Positions 62,253-64,000 of a DNA stretch of 64,000 nt are shown piece after piece. The notes under the pieces are model-generated. The model saw only the letters and a list, made by a program, of their open reading frames with translations, was not told the origin of the DNA and made no database searches. This DNA comes from Candidatus Abyssobacteria bacterium SURF_5 (GTDB lineage Bacteria; Abyssobacteria; SURF-5), in NCBI GenBank assembly GCA_003598085.1, contig QZKU01000026.1:1-64000 (forward strand). The letters run 5' to 3'. Numbering within the stretch: the first letter of the stretch is position 1; every line of letters starts with the position of its first letter. A program made the position numbers and the translations under genes.

Positions 62253-63599
62253 TCACTTCAAATAGCCGAGACTCTTCAGCTTCTCCTCCGTATCTGAATC
62301 CATCTCTTGTACGGTCTGCTTTGGAGCGCCTGTCGGACCATACTTTCTCGTCAGATTGATCATCTGGTCCATTAAAAGATTGTACGTCTCCCGATTGTCG
62401 CCCATTACATCGAACAGTTCCAGCGGGTCCCTGCCAACGTGATAAAGTTGCCCCACGTATTCCTTGCCCGTCTCCTTCTCCATCATGACATATACCAACT
62501 TCCATTCGCGCGTTCGCAGTCCGCTGAGTTTGACCGGGATATCGTTCAGATCGTCGCTCTCATAATACGGCAGCAAGGTTTCCAGCAGGATCGGCTCCTC
62601 AATTTCCGCCCCCTTGAGCAGCGGCAACAGGCTGACCCCCTGCATCTCGGAAGAGCCTTCAGTGATACGAAGGATAGAGAGGATCGTGGGCATGATATCG
62701 AGTGTCTTCGCCATTTCGCCGATCCGCCGCCCCTTCGGCAGACTTTCATGAGACAGAATGAGAGGAACCAGCATGGTCGTATCGAAAAGGAATTGGCCGT
62801 GCGTGAGCTCCTTATGGGCGCCCAATCCCTCACCATGATCGCCCGCCAGCACTACGAGCGTTTTCTCCTTCAGCCCCAACGATTCAAGTTTCTTAAGTAA
62901 CCTGCCTACCTGTTCATCCGTATAAGCCACTTCCCCATTGTAAGGACTATCGAAGAGCGCGTCGTACGGCGGCGGCGGCTCGTACGGCCAGTGTGGATCG
63001 AAGTAATGCACCATCAGGAAGAACTTCTCGTTCTTCTTCTCTTCCAGCCAGCGGAATACCCGCTCATTTACCTCGGCCGCCGTCCTCTCAAATCCCTCGA
63101 CCTCGTGTCCGATCCATGACCTTTCCTTTTTCTTGACGGAAACAGAAAAATCATCATCGAACAGCTCGAACCCCTGATCTGTCTTGAACCGCGAGTCCAG
63201 CGGAAATCCGCCGATAAAAGCGGCGGTCGCATACCCCTTCTCCTGTAATACCTCCGCCAGAGTTATGCTGGAATCGTGTAGAAAAAACTTGCCGTTGTAT
63301 CTGACATTATGATAATGGGGATACGTAGACGTTAGAATCGTGGAAACCGAAGGCAAGGTGACCGGAGCACACGTGACTGCCTTTTCAAACAGCACCCCCT
63401 CGCGGGCGAGCTTGTCGATGTGCGGGCTTGTCCCCAGAGAGAATCCATAACAGCCAAGCCGATCCGGCCGGATCGTATCGATGACGATCAAAACCACATT
63501 ATCCTGCCGCTCTCTGTGAACAAGCGAACATGCCGTCGCAATGGCAATGAACAGCAGGACCCCCGCTCGGGCAATATTCCGCTTCAGCGGCATCTTCAT
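62253..63599 (-). CDS. sulfatase-like hydrolase, predicted lipoprotein
   Basis: Alkaline-phosphatase-superfamily enzyme of 448 residues. Metal sites are visible at VLIVIDTIRPDRLGCYG and LAGDHGEGLGAH. The region where arylsulfatases have C/S-x-P-x-R reads CAPVTLPSV, so the classical formylglycine motif is incomplete and the enzyme may be a phospho- or sulfo-hydrolase/transferase with a Thr or Ser nucleophile. A signal peptide ends in a lipobox-like IATAC, suggesting a lipid-anchored envelope protein. ATG 63599 has GGAG upstream; upstream codons are intergenic. Confidence 0.8.
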   Translation of the reverse strand: MKMPLKRNIARAGVLLFIAIATACSLVHRERQDNVVLIVIDTIRPDRLGCYGFSLGTSPHIDKLAREGVLFEKAVTCAPVTLPSVSTILTSTYPHYHNVRYNGKFFLHDSSITLAEVLQEKGYATAAFIGGFPLDSRFKTDQGFELFDDDFSVSVKKKERSWIGHEVEGFERTAAEVNERVFRWLEEKKNEKFFLMVHYFDPHWPYEPPPPYDALFDSPYNGEVAYTDEQVGRLLKKLESLGLKEKTLVVLAGDHGEGLGAHKELTHGQFLFDTTMLVPLILSHESLPKGRRIGEMAKTLDIMPTILSILRITEGSSEMQGVSLLPLLKGAEIEEPILLETLLPYYESDDLNDIPVKLSGLRTREWKLVYVMMEKETGKEYVGQLYHVGRDPLELFDVMGDNRETYNLLMDQMINLTRKYGPTGAPKQTVQEMDSDTEEKLKSLGYLK

Positions 63600-63633
63600 C
63601 TTAATTTCATCTCCAGCGCCGACAGTTTCTGCG

Positions 63634-64000
63634 TCACCGATGCACCTCATAGAGAATTGTTCCATCGGATGTGTAAAATGGCAGACAGTATCCCTTCAGG
63701 AACTCCCTGAACACCATGCAGTCCTCATCCAGCCGCGACTTGTCCTCCGCCGAAAGAGCGAACGGCGGAAACTTCGTGAAATAGAACTCATTAAAGAGAA
63801 CAAAACCAATCCCCATTGACTTCAGTTTCTGATAAAAAGCTTCGGCAGTCCCAGCCTCGCTCACCAGCTCCAGCATGCTCGGAGCCTCAAAAACACTGTC
63901 TCCAATCTGCTCTCTCTCACAGAAAAAGCCCCGGTTGTCCCAGAAAAACGCGATCCGGGCGTCGAGAGGCAGGTTCTTGTTTATGTACTGGAAAGTCTCA
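63634..64000 (-). CDS. C-terminal part of a membrane glycosyltransferase (runs off the window)
   Basis: The frame is open from the window edge to the stop at 63634 (122 codons), so the gene starts beyond 64000. The visible end has YINKNLPLDARIAFFWDNRG, then a helix and a GIGFVLFNE strand, the pattern of the soluble C-terminal domain that closes GT39-like membrane glycosyltransferases; similar endings occur in the other GT-C proteins here. Its own hydrophobic part is not visible, so this is an inference. The sulfatase gene follows 34 bases later on the same strand. Confidence 0.6.
   Translation of the reverse strand, partial: ETFQYINKNLPLDARIAFFWDNRGFFCEREQIGDSVFEAPSMLELVSEAGTAEAFYQKLKSMGIGFVLFNEFYFTKFPPFALSAEDKSRLDEDCMVFREFLKGYCLPFYTSDGTILYEVHR

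Noticed and set aside
1-64000. tRNA, rRNA and CRISPR
   Set aside because: I looked for T-loop-like GGTTCGAATCC motifs, rRNA blocks and regularly spaced repeats on both strands and found none convincing.

Overview
The window looks like a chromosomal segment of a GC-rich, probably anaerobic, Gram-negative-type bacterium. Anaerobic markers are a hybrid-cluster protein next to an RIC-type di-iron repair protein, a PurF carrying the four cysteines of the 4Fe-4S type, and a many-cysteine ferredoxin protein. AsmA and PlsC proteins, a sulfatase-like lipoprotein and several GT-C membrane glycosyltransferases suggest a double-membraned envelope. I cannot name the phylum. No rRNA, tRNA or CRISPR array was seen.

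Layout. 1-5.2 kb (mostly minus strand): small Cys/His protein, class II aldolase, ric, hcp, GNAT. 5.4-10.4 kb (plus): L-fucose isomerase-like enzyme, winged-helix ferredoxin protein, perfect-stem terminator, GT39-like membrane protein. 10.4-15.8 kb: further GT-C-type membrane proteins, a second GNAT and a DegT-family sugar aminotransferase, i.e. a surface-glycan module. 15.8-40.4 kb (all minus): one very long purine-tryptophan gene string, purB-C-F-M-L-[island]-Q-H-D-E-trpD-C-F-B-A-pmbA, with many start/stop overlaps. 40.5-50 kb: PlsC, a lipoprotein, an unusual GspF-N-like single-pass protein, metallophosphoesterase, ArnT-like transferase, DUF3237 protein, AsmA, PAS histidine kinase. 51-56 kb: MBL hydrolase, then a proteostasis group (dnaK behind a textbook sigma-54 promoter, two Hsp20 genes, htpX). 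56-64 kb: dGTPase behind a perfect sigma-70 promoter, Na/Pi cotransporter with PhoU, CobO, hexapeptide acyltransferase, GT-C protein, sulfatase, and the 3' end of another GT-C protein running off the window.

The most remarkable part is a 6.9-kb AT-richer island (about 25,778-32,684) placed exactly between purL and purQ, on the same strand. It encodes a UvrD-family helicase, a Cas4/AddB-like PD-(D/E)XK nuclease with an Fe-S cysteine set, a small multi-pass membrane protein resembling Pycsar TM effectors (DUF5706), a HAD hydrolase, and a DpdA/TgtA5-like transglycosylase with an N-terminal DUF6884-like domain and intact catalytic and zinc residues. DpdA proteins exchange guanine in DNA for 7-deazaguanine. 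The combination suggests a compact base-modification/restriction or abortive-defence system unlike the canonical dpdA-K cluster. No dpdB, dpdC, preQ0-synthesis gene, nucleotide cyclase or recombinase lies in the window, so its precursor supply and trigger are unknown.
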